A stretch of 64,000 bases of DNA from Ligula intestinalis (Eukaryota > Platyhelminthes > Cestoda > Diphyllobothriidea > Diphyllobothriidae). Positions 1 through 10,009 of the stretch are shown here, one piece after another. The stretch's first letter is position 1. Every line of letters starts with the position of its first letter. The stretch is taken from assembly GCA_036362985.1 (NCBI GenBank), contig JAYGXS010000007.1, positions 9,542,587 through 9,606,586 on the forward strand, in the 5' to 3' direction. Made by a program: the position numbers and the translations under genes. A model generated the notes under the pieces. That model ran no database searches. It was not told where the DNA came from and saw nothing but the letters and a program-made list of their open reading frames with translations.

Positions 1-146
1 CTGAAACAAAACCAATACTGGCCGCAACATAGGGAGTTTGTTTTAGGTTTTTTCCGGTCTTCGAGGTGTTGGAAGGCGCCCAAGAGGTGCATTACCAACT
101 CTTTACAATTGCCTGTAAACTGGCATGATAAACATATAATTATTAT

Positions 147-1193
147 AATATCAACAGCAAATTGCAAAAACAACGTTTTAAATCGACAAAGTAGGTTAAA
201 GATTTGTTCCTGAATCATAAAGTGGTATGAGTAGAAGGCTTTACAACTTATTGTTTTACGGGTGTCAATTTGAGGTATACCGAAGCGATAACCGTCTTCA
301 CCATTTACATGCATGAGAGGGTATTGTAAGGCGTCGTATGAACGGTGTGTCTCGCATATCCTTTGCAACCTATCGTCCCTCCTTCTCAAGACAATATCCC
401 TGTTGCCGTGCTGTGTTTCTGACATAATGACGGCCACCTCGTTGCATGTTGGAGCATTAAATTTTCGTTGGTGTTCTCCACGAGGACGTTTATCGGCATC
501 TATGACAATAGTGAAGTCAATGGAAGAGTGCATTTCCAGAGCAGACTTGAAAATGTTAACGTAGCTGTTGCGCTGTTGTAGAATGCCTTGAAGGGACAGT
601 ATTTTATGATACTTTTAGCCCGGGTATACCCGTGATCGGCTTTGAGCCTGAAAGTTTATGCCTTCTACGAAATACATTTGTAGAAATTTCGGCTCGCCAT
701 CAGAAGAAGGTAGTAACGATCCAACCCGGTGGCAAACCTGGCCTTCCACCTTAAAGGTAGGCATCAATCCAACCTCACGAGCAACGTTGACACCAAAGGA
801 GGTCATTTGAAACGCACCGTTGTATTTTCTAATATTAGAACGAAAATTCTTCGAGTCGTCGGTATTACCAGCAAGCAAGGTTTGAAGTATTTCTGGTGGT
901 GGGGGGAAGTTATTCAGTAGAACTTTGCCGTTGGTACAGCACATGCCGATCGTTTCACTAGTCCATTTTTTCGCCTGACAATGTCCGCAACCTTCTACCA
1001 TCTCCCCAATGGAAACATTTACGGCTTCCGCATAAACAAGACATGGGTTGTAGTTGAGTGAGGCTTTGTCCCACACTTGAGCATTTGTGGCAGCAACCGA
1101 TGGGCCAGAGTCGCCAAACCGTATGGGAATTGGTCGCAAACTGGAGTTTCCAGCATCGTTTGGGCGTGGATCCGCTCTCTGTGATGCTTGCAT
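147..1193 (-). pseudogene. Helitron-like N-terminal domain, interrupted by one in-frame stop
   Basis: Reading down from 1193, this frame gives a 192-residue stretch to a TAA at 615-617, then continues in the same frame to about 147. The first part carries a CxxC pair (GCGHCQAKKW), then CCTNGKVLLNNFPPPPEIL and an FRSNIRKYNGAFQMTSFG segment. After the stop come the family hallmarks: CNEVAVIM, a run of charged residues (RDIVLRRRDDRLQRI), SYDALQYPLMH, NGEDGY and FYSYHFMIQ, ending near LLCRFKTLFLQFAVDI. These match the Helitron_like_N domain in order and spacing. In intact elements this domain precedes the HUH endonuclease that nicks DNA for rolling-circle transposition. The single stop and the loss of similarity at about 147 make it a pseudogene. 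Alternative: a spliced host-domesticated copy, which is unlikely because the stop lies inside the conserved domain. Confidence 0.72.
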
Positions 1194-1209
1194 AGTCAGA
1201 CGTGCACTT

Positions 1210-1479
1210 CTACGTCTGGGTAATTCGTTTTGCCGACGTTACGAAATATCTTAACCTACCTAGCTCTCCCCTTCGCAGGGTTTGGACCTCGGTTTCTTGG
1301 GAGGAGTTAATTTGATGGCGAATCGCGTCTTCGCGTCTTCTTAGCAGCATTTGATCTTCGGTTTCTTGGGAGCGTCGATATCGCTGACGTATGGCATTAG
1401 TCTCCAGGCGAAGCCGTCTCTCTGCCTGTGTTTCTTGCGAACGTTTATTAACATTGGCAAATCTCTTCTGTTCCTTCAT
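1210..1479 (-). pseudogene. Helitron N-terminal R/SQET repeat segment, frameshifted from the domain downstream
   Basis: An 89-residue reading frame contains three imperfect copies of a basic repeat built around SQET followed by arginine-rich heptads (positions roughly 13-30, 36-54 and 58-75). Arg-rich SQET-type repeats of this kind commonly lead into Helitron proteins. The frame stops at 1210-1212, while the following Helitron domain is read in another phase. Its own frame can be extended upstream of 1193 as RRSARLT, so a one-base shift between about 1195 and 1260 separates the two. No function is expected. Confidence 0.6.
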
Positions 1480-1739
1480 TTGAACTTGTGTTCTCGCGGC
1501 TGCTCTAATTCATTTTCTACCTAGTGAGGTTGAACCTACAAAAAGTTTATTATTTTGAACAGACTAACATAAGGTAGAAACGAAGTTAGTTTACAACGTT
1601 ACCTTCAGTCAGCAGCACATCATCATTTGTCGAGTTGTGTTCAGAACATGCCTGACGACATCACTGTTGTTCATAATTATAGTTTGCAAGGGTTTGATTG
1701 AAAGAGAAGGGATTTATGTGGTAGGCCATTCAGCCTAAC

Positions 1740-1985
1740 CTTAGAGCTAGCCATATCACTGTGGAGGGAGGGTGGGGGGGTGGCGGTCTTTCAACTGGCC
1801 GCGACAACTTACGCGTAAATAAAGGGGGAGGTCCAAGTGATAGTAGGTCAAGGGGTTTACGCTCAACCCAGTCAGTACGTACAAAGGGGGAAGAGGAAGA
1901 GAGAGGTGTAAAAGGATCATGGGCATCAGATTCTAGTCATAATTGGGGACCAGCGAAATGGGGGTGGGGGAGGGGGTAAGAGGGG
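1740..1985 (+). repeat. Purine/G-rich low-complexity tract upstream of ALKBH1
   Basis: About 245 bases are dominated by G and A with repeated runs of four or more G (around 1764-1779, 1824-1830, 1885-1890 and 1960-1976). It is open in one frame only because of its skewed composition. It could form G-quadruplexes and lies about 570 bp upstream of the ALKBH1 start codon, but no promoter element was identified. The rest of 1500-2548 shows no gene; 2215-2240 is a C-rich run. Confidence 0.5.
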
Positions 1986-2548
1986 AATGAGTCCGGCAAT
2001 TAATGTCGTCCCGTGGTCATCGTCTCAATTTTTGTTTGGATGTGTAAGGACGCGAGGTATCGACCTCTTGAGACGGCGTTGGTAGCGTTTGGATGCTGGG
2101 TTTACGGTGAGTGAATTTGAAGCAGCTGTGCAAACACGGTTATAGACCTTGCTACATTGGCGGGGGGTGACCATTCAAGCGGCCGCGACGACCTGGAAGC
2201 GACGACCCCTTCCCCACCCTGCCCACCCCCCCCCGTGGTGTATTCACATTCGTATTTCACGTCGGGCGTCACTTGAATCCTCACGCGCACGGTAGAATGA
2301 GGGAGCGACGTAGAGACCGACACGCACATGCGACCGAGAACGCGTACCGACGAAGTGATCGTGGTACTAACATGCACGCGTCGAAGGCGCACAAGGCGTG
2401 TCAACCTGACTCCGGTGACCAATGATAACGGAGACACACACGGAGACAGTCACCGATTTTATTAAGCATACAGATAGTCAGCGCTTTTACTGGGCTGAAA
2501 TGCAGTCGGCTTGGCCAAAGTAAATCTTGCGACCTAGCACCTTATCAC

Positions 2549-3731
2549 ATGGATCGCAAACAGGCTTTCAAATACTATAAGACAATTGATGAAAAGGAAC
2601 CTACGATCTCCTTAATTGATTGCGCGTTAAAAGACTTCACTTCTTCCGTAATTTTAGTAAGTTTCATGATTTTGGGGATCATTAAATATTTAGGATGTTA
2701 AGGATACCAATATTTTAAGTGGAAATCCTTTTGTAAAAGAAAAATTTCTCCTGCAGTTCAATACCACCGAAGGTTAATCTTCTTTGTATTTTAATATTCG
2801 TCTAGAATTTTTCGTTCTACGGAATGCCTTGTCGGACGAGGCCGTTAAATTCCTCTACTTCAACGCCCTTCTTTCTTGGCCCACAGAAAGCTGCTCTAGG
2901 TCTAATGTCAGTTCCATACCTGAGAGTAAAATAAAATGGCTTGACAATTTCCTGATGAAGTAATTTGGACTTCGGATAACCTACCCCAGGTTGGACTCGA
3001 AACAGTGTACTCTTGAGCAACTTCGTTGGATAACCCTCGGCTACCATTATGACTGGACTAATAAGGCAAGTCAGTCCTGCCTTTAATTTCTTAGGTGTAC
3101 CCAGACGGGTGCTATTCGCCATTTCCTGAAGACGCTGCAAAATTATTTCAGTCGATATCATCGGTGATCGCTGCAGTTCTACCCAGCATTCAGAAGGAAA
3201 CCCTCCTAACGGATGCCAACCGATATTCCAACTTTGTTCCCCAAGCCGCCATTATAAACTATTACAAAAAGAAAACTAATATGGGATTTCACATCGACGC
3301 GGCGGAGCCTAATAAATTGGCCCCGCTCATTTCGGTCAGGTATATTCAAATTATTTGTAGGCATATGTAGTCTCGGACGACCCGGTATCTTTTTATTGGA
3401 AACTTCGAAAAAAATATCAGGCCCCCGTCTTCCACATGAAGAAACTGGTGAATATACTGGAAATACAATCTTGCCTATCGTTCTGCACCATGGTGATGTC
3501 CTTATTTCCAGTGGTATTAGCCGCCTGGCTTATCACGCTGTTCCAAAACTGCTGTGCTGGGATATGAAAACTCAGCTTCCGACCGATTTATTTACCGAAC
3601 TCTCCGATACTTTCATTCAGTCGCATCCCCTTGGGAATACATTGTCGAAGACTGAAGTTCAATCATTTTTGGAAAGCTATGTACATTCTACTCGTTTAAA
3701 TATGAACGTAAGACAAGTCACTGAATGCTAA
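2549..3731 (+). CDS. ALKBH1: ALKBH1: AlkB-family Fe(II)/2-oxoglutarate dioxygenase, six exons
   Basis: Joining 2549-2656, 2694-2772, 2806-2959, 2990-3065, 3095-3339 and 3371-3731 gives an uninterrupted 340-residue protein with consistent splice phases (0, 1, 2, 0, 2). The introns are 37, 33, 30, 29 and 31 nt. Hallmarks in order: an FKYYK-type N-terminus, LRWITLGYHYDWTNK (about 125-139), YSPFPED, NYYKKKTNMGFHID with Fe ligands H205 and D207, a HGDVLISSGISRLAYHAVP block with the distal Fe ligand H276, and RLNMNVRQV with R329 and R335 in the position of the 2-oxoglutarate-binding arginines. Family members oxidatively demethylate nucleic acids; ALKBH1 is best supported on tRNA (m1A, and f5C formation in mitochondria), with other substrates debated. 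All catalytic residues are present, so it looks functional. The start was chosen as the first ATG before FKYYK and is preceded by CACC-like context. The second and third exons are the least conserved part of the model. Confidence 0.9.
3066..3094 (+). other. 29-nt GC-AG intron of ALKBH1
   Basis: The exon ends AATAAG, the intron begins GCAAGT and it ends TTTCTTAG. The GCAAGT donor is the strongest possible match to the donor consensus apart from its C. No GT donor nearby keeps both the LRWITLGYHYDWTNK block and the downstream VYPDGCYSPFPED block in frame. The splice is phase 0. Confidence 0.8.
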
Positions 3732-4006
3732 CTTGTTGATCTTAATATACCTGCATCTATTGCATAGTTATTATCTGGTTGGGGTGGGATTCGGGGTTTT
3801 GAAACCATAGCCAATTGGTTTTTAAAAAAATCCTTCCAGTGTTTAGGACCGTGACTGCAATTTAGACCTGTATTAACTCTTATATCAGCTTTTACAGAAT
3901 TGGTTCTGTCGTTATCTGGTTCTGGGACCGTGCGGCCGTTTGCCACACTGATAAAAGACTGAATATTCGATCTTTGAAATCTCCCATTATGCTGGTTGTG
4001 ACGCAT
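3728..4006 (-). other. Unassigned minus-strand reading frame ending over the ALKBH1 stop codon
   Basis: A 92-residue frame starts at 4006 and stops at 3728-3730, overlapping the ALKBH1 stop by four bases. Its composition looks protein-like (for example GLNCSHGPKHWKDFFKNQ) and a TGCTTAG acceptor-like site lies about 9 bases upstream. It could therefore be the last exon of a convergent gene. A further open stretch at about 4060-4110 (FSISDDEEVRPLITA) ends in a stop, and I could not join it cleanly. I recognise no domain. It may equally be a chance frame. Confidence 0.25.
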
Positions 4007-4201
4007 GTGTTTGGCTAAGCACCTATCTTTTTCCTATTTTCCCAAAACTCACTTTTTCACCTATGCGGTTATTAATGGCCGTACTTCTTCGTCGTCGCTA
4101 ATCGAAAACTAGCTTAAGCTCACATTGGTTAACCGCTAACCCTGTCTTTATGGAATTCCTCTCCCGACGGACATTTTATTTCGGCTTCCGAAATTTGTCA
4201 A

Positions 4202-4870
4202 TTTTAGGTATCCATAAGAATATGTGGCGAGCATACGTAGCTTTCGATAAATTCTCCTCGGGCCTTAACATTCATATAGAGAGGGGGTAAAAAGTAACAT
4301 GCTGGCAATTATGTTCATCGTTACAGGCAAATTAGTCATGGGGCAAGGGGAGGGGTTGGTAGTACTCGGTTGCGAGGCGATGCGTGTTTGTTGAATCCGG
4401 AAAGATTGAGTGGTGGTGAAGGGAGGAGAAAGCGCGGAACCGTTGGCCATGCCAAGCTGGGGCTTGCTGGAGGTTCTTTCGCAAGCACAAAACCGGCTTC
4501 CTCAACCGAATCGTGGTTGCTTTTTTTGTTGCTAGAAAACGCTGACCCAGGGACTTCGCGTAACTTGGCAGGACCTTAAACGTATTTTTGATGAAACGCC
4601 TCGATCTGGAAGAATTTCTTTTTCAGCAGAGGTTTTATAGTTGCATTCACCCCTGGTTGAGCCTGTTCTGTGAACACACAACTTTGTGTTCGGGTATTCA
4701 ACCCCGTTGCCGAGCGTTTTTATTCTGCCGGGTGTCGCTGGCTCGAATGACCAAAGCCCATATCTACCCAGCTACATTCTACGTTACAAAATTCAAAAGA
4801 AAATTTGCGAGCACACATTTGCCTTTAATAAGTTCTCGTCGGGTCTTTACATTCAAATCGGTATGTAACT
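4202..4870 (+). repeat. Pair of diverged direct repeats (4202-4276 and 4790-4865)
   Basis: Two segments of about 75 bp, roughly 590 bp apart, share a common core of the type AARTTCTCSTCGGGYCTTWA and translate in one frame to VAFDKFSSGLNIHI and FAFNKFSSGLYIQI. Between them, 4536-4641 is open in a protein-like frame (KTLTQGLRVTWQDLK) after a T-rich acceptor-like site. I cannot tell whether these are fragments of a host gene or of a repeat, and no family was recognised. From 4900 to 6130 I see no gene or clear repeat. Confidence 0.35.
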
Positions 4871-6136
4871 AAGTAAAATATGTGGCTAAGTAGAAAAAGT
4901 CATGCGATTGTCAAGGTGGGGAGGAGGGGGGAATCAAATTGCGGTCAATAATCTGATCAACATCAATGGATACTCGCTTTCAGGAAACCCAATTAGTTGC
5001 GGACGGCTGGATTGGTGAATTTTGACCATGGTAACTGTGGCGCCTTACTGCCGTTCTATTTACGTTTCAAATCGACTGCAACGCCAGCAATAACTAGACT
5101 CTTACGTCCAGTTTGTTTGACGGCATGTTGAGCTCCAATTGTTCTTTATCTGCTATTCCTCGTTACCTGATCTTTGGACGACAGTCTGTTGTGCGCTTTT
5201 GAAAGTGATTACTGTTAGATGAATTCAGCAGCAGTATTAGTCAGATGTCATCGGCAACATTAGCGGCAATTTAAGCGACGTATATCATAGAATGTGCTGG
5301 ACATGATTCGTGTTTCATCATTTAAAAGAGTTTTATTTTGATCGTCTATGTCGTTTTGCTTAAAATTTTTTGTATTATTGCTAGTTCAGTTCTCAGCAAA
5401 CATGCATCATAGTCTAGTGCTTGGACTTATACGTGTGGTAGCTAGTAAAACGGCTCTCAGGCAAAGTGAGTTGCGACTCGATCAGGTTCTTTCGTCTGGT
5501 AAATGAGCAGTCCAGATCAGCAGCAACTTTGCTGTCAGTGCGCATCAGCACTGAGTCACCATTAAGAAAGTTTGCTGACCTTTGATGCCTTGCGGGTAGG
5601 TTTTAGAGTCAGGTCGCTAAAAGACACAACCGCGATCAAACAGTCCGCAATTTTATTTACGTCTTCCCCGCCCTCCCGCCTTCCAAATTTCCGTTCAAGA
5701 CTTTTGGTTCATGCTACAGCATTTGTAAGGACTGACGCACTTCGCGATCTTACGCGAACTGGATTGCGTAATGGAGAAACGTTTGTTTTGTAGTCATTTG
5801 CGCCTATTTTATTTGTAAAGTAACCATTTACTTATTACATTCAAGTAAGTACTTCGACCGAGTAAATGTTGGGTCTTGTTTGTCGGGTTATCGTTCACCC
5901 TCATCGCATTCTGCGTTGTGAACCTATCGGCGGCCAATAATACGGATGTCAGAAGGCCCGCTAATGTAATCCTTTCATGCAATAGACTAATCGAAGAACG
6001 AATGTGAAATGAAGCTTATTGAAAACCAAATAGAAACTAGACAGGTTTCTTTCGAAAACTAACTCAGTATCAACTGATGAATTATGCATTCTTTAAAATG
6101 CAGTGTCCTCTTCAGGTAAAGCATTCGAACACACTA

Positions 6137-6570
6137 ATTGTTCCTTTACTAGATCGGCGAAGTACATATATTTGTCATATTATCGATCTCAACCGACAAA
6201 GCAAGGAACCCGTTGTGCCGTGGTAGAGTATTGAACTCAATGACCAAAGGTCCTGGGTTCCAAATCTTAACATTGGGTATGACTGGCTGATGACGGCTAA
6301 CAAGCCAGAAATGGCCATTCCGGTCTCCCTTTGCCTTATTGGATCCGTTTCGTCATATCATCATAGTCACTATGGGATGGTCTGGCGGATTCACGTTGTG
6401 AGCTCCTGGACACAGCAGAACTTAATTGTTCCTCTACTAGATCGGCGAAACACATATATTCATCATATTCCTGATCTCAACCGATAAATCAAGGAACCCG
6501 TGGTGCCGTGGTAGAGTTCTGAACTCAATGACCAAGGGTCCTGCGTTCAAATCTCTAAGACTCCAATTAG
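6137..6570 (+). repeat. Two tandem copies (period 288 bp) of a tRNA-related SINE head
   Basis: A segment starting ATTGTTCC at 6137 recurs at 6425 with about 90% identity through the block that follows AAGGAACCCG. Each copy contains an A-box-like stretch (GCCGTGGTAGAG) and, about 38 bases later, a B-box-like stretch (CCTGGGTTCCAAATC; CCTGCGTTCAAATC). That is the arrangement of a Pol III promoter in tRNA-derived SINEs. After the first copy comes GACTGGCTGATGACGGCTAA, which matches the body of SINE-like sequence at 41630. No intact tRNA cloverleaf was found. Confidence 0.55.
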
Positions 6571-6781
6571 TAAATTTGAAATCTCACAGTCAACAAAAAC
6601 CCAATATTTTAACGTTATGTAAAATATTATGGAAAATAGTTACAACCTGAATCTTGGTATACACACGAATAAAGTCCTAGCTGTGTTTTCAGTGCATTCA
6701 AAGACTAGGAACATTCAAGGAAAAGGAATGCGAGAATGTTTAATGTCACAAATAGTCCGGGACAGTCACAGTACCTCCAGG

Positions 6782-7270
6782 CTAGGCCAAAGACGGCTTA
6801 AAGAAACGATTAGGAAAGTGAACGTGACGTCCACTGCGGGTAATGTATGCAGGGGGTGCAGGGCAAAAGTGGCTTGTAACAGCCACATTGGACGTGGATA
6901 AGGGAGGAGTAACTGTAGATGGTAATGGAGAGGGGGAATAGTTAGCAGACGAGACGGAGGGTCTGGGAGCATGGGAAATGGGACCACAGGGCTCACTCGG
7001 CGAGATGTCCGTAACAGCTGCTTTTAGGCGGTCCACGCTCATGACCTCCTCTAGTGTTCCGCGAAGGACGCGGAAGGTCTTCTCACTTTGACAAACAACT
7101 AGGAACGGGCCGTCCTATGGGGGTTCCAGCAGTCGGCGAATTCGAGCACATCGTAAAAATACGTGAGAGCATGCCACCAAGTCTTTTTCGAGATAAGACT
7201 GGGAGACATATCGACTTCTCCATGGGAATTTTGAAAGTGCGGGGGGTGAGGTTGAGAGGAGGGACTACCG
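6782..7270 (-). pseudogene. Ty3/gypsy Pol C-terminal tail (post-integrase) fragment
   Basis: Reading down from about 7250, the minus strand gives the C-terminal part of a gypsy polyprotein: LEPP, an in-frame stop where the family has Y, then DGPFLVVCQSEKTFRVL, EEVMSVDRLKAAVTD, a proline/serine-rich stretch of about 60 residues, and the terminal TRSGRHVHFPNRF motif before a stop at 6782. The GPF...SVDRLK...TRSGR..F order is typical of CsRn1/mag-like gypsy elements in flatworms. The part before about 7150 is frameshifted. No integrase core remains here, so it is an isolated decayed tail. I saw no LTR beside it. Confidence 0.75.
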
Positions 7271-7369
7271 GGTGTGGAGAACACAAGACACCGAATAGGC
7301 TCACCTGATTTAGCCCGTCGTTCGAGGCGATTACCGGGGCATGTCCGCTAAGCAGCACCTGGGTTCAAG

Positions 7370-8130
7370 TAGCCACTTCTTCCCTCACTATAATGAGGAT
7401 TGCTCACTATAAAGAATCCAACGCGCTTGAATCTATCGCAGTGCGCTAAAAGCCGTGGCTTGCAGGGTTGCCAACTGGTGGATTAACTCGGACGCCGCAG
7501 TCGGTCCAGTGTGTCTTTTTGTGTGTTGTGGCTATCGCAGGAAGTTGAGTAAGTTAAACCCAAGCAACTGCGATCTTCAGACCATGGTTACTTAGTAGAG
7601 AAGAAGCCTTGGGAAAGGCCAGAATAGTAGGAACAGTATATTGCGTACACATAGGAACAAAGAATAGATACGAAGATTTGACTTGGAGAGCAAACATCCG
7701 ACCAGGAGGGCCCGTTGAGTCCAATTGCTGGTTTGACAGCAGTCAGGCCAGTAGACAGAGAGAAAGACCGTTATTTGGCTGGGTCAGGCTGTGATTGGTT
7801 GGGCAGCGTGTGGGTAGAAATCGACGTGCGCGACCATGTCTCGCACGCCAGTAAGCCTGGCGGCCGCCAGGACCCTGAGGTCTAGACGGACTGAGGTCAC
7901 GACAGGAAGGCCAGGCGTCGGGCAGGCAGCGACCACTACATGGCTGTCAACGGGCTGAGATTCAAATTCAATGGCTCCTAGTTAATGTGGCCTTTATTAC
8001 GCTCCTTATCGAGAGCATACCTAGCGAGGCGTGCTACGCATGTTAAGTGTTTGTTGCGCCAGCCATCTGCACCCTCCTGCATTATTTTTCCAGCCGTCTT
8101 GACTCTGTCTTGACAACCGGAATTAGGTGC
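7370..8130 (+). repeat. Repeat D, copy 1 (interrupted by an A element)
   Basis: Two blocks, 7370-7470 and 7960-8130, match 9262-9345 and 9437-9605 (copy 2) in the same order. Shared landmarks include CTTCCCTCACTATAAT, GCGCTAAAA.CCGTGGCTTG, AATGTGGCCTTTAT and GAGCATACCTAGCGAG. In copy 1 the two blocks are separated by a 409-bp A element, which is absent from copy 2. No coding potential was seen. Confidence 0.7.
7532..7940 (-). mobile_element. Family A element, copy A1 (TSD TGG)
   Basis: A complete copy in minus orientation, from CTATCGCAG at 7532 to CCACTACA at 7940. It is flanked by TGG at 7529-7531 and TGG at 7941-7943. The 3' terminal hairpin (on the minus strand) is formed by GATCGCAG pairing with CTGCGATAG. 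The 5' module is of the TGTAGTGGTCGCTGCCTGCC type. It sits inside repeat D, and the second D copy supplies an empty site. It has no open frame of interest. Confidence 0.85.
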
Positions 8131-8639
8131 GGTTGTGGTCAGAGAGTGGGGTAGACCCGGCCAGTTTGCTTTCACTTTACTTTCGCCAACGTCACCACGT
8201 GCTCCAACTCGTTGAAGCCCGTAGTGGATTTCGTCGAACACGACGGTTGAACTATCATGTGTGTGAGAGATGGAGAGGCATGGACAGTTTCTGCTGTCAG
8301 CGTCACGGCCATGCACGGCCCAGTGGCACGCAATAATCCAAAGTACGGCAGAGCCCGGCTGGCAGTAAGCGGTTAATCAACGCCGGAGACTAAATTTAAA
8401 CTAACTGGGATTTCTCACGCTGTTTCGTGAGCTGCCACTATTAAGTATGGGTTACAGCCTTATCACCGATGGTACTCCCTATCAATAATAACACGTAATA
8501 TCTCTCAGACAGCTTTAGCCTTGTAAATTGTGCTTCCCTTTCCTCTGAAGTACTGCTAATCTCTCTGTCATTAGTATTTTAACGCTACTAGCCGAAACCA
8601 TAGTCACTGCAGTCGCATCAAGCACTCCACGACAATCCT

Positions 8640-8890
8640 TTGTTGAAAGGTAAGCTGTATTCTTGTTACTGTTCTCGTTCTCGTTCTTTGCCGTTCCCTC
8701 ACTGTTCTCCTGTGTTCGTTTCGTTCCCCCTCACCCTCTGTTCTCATTTCCTTTCGCTCCTTCTCCTCTTTCTCTTTTTCCCCTCATCTATGTCTATCTT
8801 TATTTACCTTTCTCGGATTTCCTTCGTTCCTTGCACCCTCCCTCTCCCCCCTTTTCTTCTAGTTCTTCTTCTTCTTCTCCTTCGGTCCAC
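8640..8890 (+). repeat. Pyrimidine-rich low-complexity tract
   Basis: About 250 bases are almost entirely C and T with CTTCTT and TTCTCC repeats, most regular at 8858-8882. The long frames here come from the absence of purines rather than from coding selection. The flanking 8130-8640 and 8900-9260 show no recognisable gene. Confidence 0.55.
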
Positions 8891-9261
8891 CCACAATTAC
8901 AAGATTCAAAAGCCTGTTGCCTCTCTACTTTTAGCCCCGGCAACGGACGCCAACCGACAACAGAGCATGGGTGGTGTCTCTCAGTCGATGATTGAATGGT
9001 TACCCCCCTCAGGAGGGTGTTGGCCCAGGCTTCATGCAGGGCTGCTCTCACCCTTCTTAGATACAATAGTCTGTATGCACATGCAATGCCAGTCTTCAGC
9101 CAACCACGGTCCCTGCGGCCTGGAAGGCGCTGGCAGTTTCTCTCACTTCTGATTCCCTGTTGGTGACTGCGCTCGCGCTCCCACTGGGTTTCAGGCCCCA
9201 CTGCGGGTGCCCGAGAAGCTAGGCGGTCACTATGCGGTGGGGCAGAGAGTGAGGTCGACCT

Positions 9262-9605
9262 CGGCTTGCTTCTTCCCTCACTATAATAAATCTGAATGCG
9301 TTTGAGTCTATCACGGTGCGCTAAAATCCGTGGCTTGGAGGGTCTTCCCACTGACGGGAAAATTCAGGCCCCCTACGTAGCTGCTCCCTCTGTACGCGAG
9401 TGTCTGTGTGTGCGTACGGGATGAGAGGGAGGACTGAGGGTCAGGCTGCAATGGCTCCCTCTTAATGTGGCCTTTATGGCGCTCCCGCGCAGTCGGGAGC
9501 ATACCTAGCGAGATGGCTGTGTCAAGTGTGTGCGTGCTGAGTGTTTATCGCGCCAGCCATCTACACCTCTCTCATCCCCGGTCTTATTGACTTTGTCTTT
9601 ACACT
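9262..9605 (+). repeat. Repeat D, copy 2 (uninterrupted)
   Basis: This matches copy 1 at 7370-7470 and 7960-8130 but lacks the inserted A element. Between the two matched blocks (9346-9436) it keeps about 90 bp of local sequence, including GTGTCTGTGTGTGCGTACGG, which aligns loosely with the copy 1 flanks. From 9610 to 10006 I see nothing I can assign. Confidence 0.65.
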
Positions 9606-10009
9606 GGAAACGGAGGTGGAAGTGGCGAGCGAGCGAGCGGGCAGATTCTCCGCAAGTCTGTTTTAACTCCTGATATCTTTCGCGGTAGTTCGATGCGTTT
9701 TTTCTGCCTGCTGTTGCCTTAGTGTTGCTTGCCTCAGCGTTTACTGTGGCTTGGTGGAGCGCGTGGTGCCCATCGTCGAAACCGACAGGGAAACTTTGTG
9801 TGTGATTTGAAACCTGTCCCAGTCAGCCTTGACGCTGATTGGCCCTGACTGGCTGGAAAACAGAATGCACAGAGGCCTGGCATGGCGTTGCAACCGGCGC
9901 TCCACTACAGGGTCGCATTGGCCTCAGACGTCAGAGGCTACAACACCCAATCCCAACGATCTCAGCGATAAACTCTATGAATATCTTAATTCTTACCTTA
10001 GGACTGAAT

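Larger units (their letters stand above)
1..1500 (-). mobile_element. Helitron remnant (rolling-circle transposon, N-terminal part only)
   Basis: Two adjacent reading frames on the minus strand together resemble the N-terminus of the Helitron Rep/helicase protein. The element runs off the window start before the HUH nuclease (Rep) motifs and the PIF1-type helicase would be reached, so no catalytic part is visible. Helitron-like similarity fades at about position 147, and 1-146 could be an intron, decayed sequence or a foreign insertion. No hairpin or CTRR terminus can be assigned. This is a decayed copy. Confidence 0.7.

Noticed and set aside
2817..3161. 114-residue minus-strand frame
   Set aside because: It is antisense to ALKBH1 exons 3-5, which carry conserved motifs and consistent splice phases on the plus strand.
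8640..9152. 170-residue plus-strand open frame and its 183-residue minus-strand partner at 8800-9351
   Set aside because: It runs through a pyrimidine-rich low-complexity tract. The translation is repetitive L/F/S or E/R and shows no domain, so the openness follows from composition.
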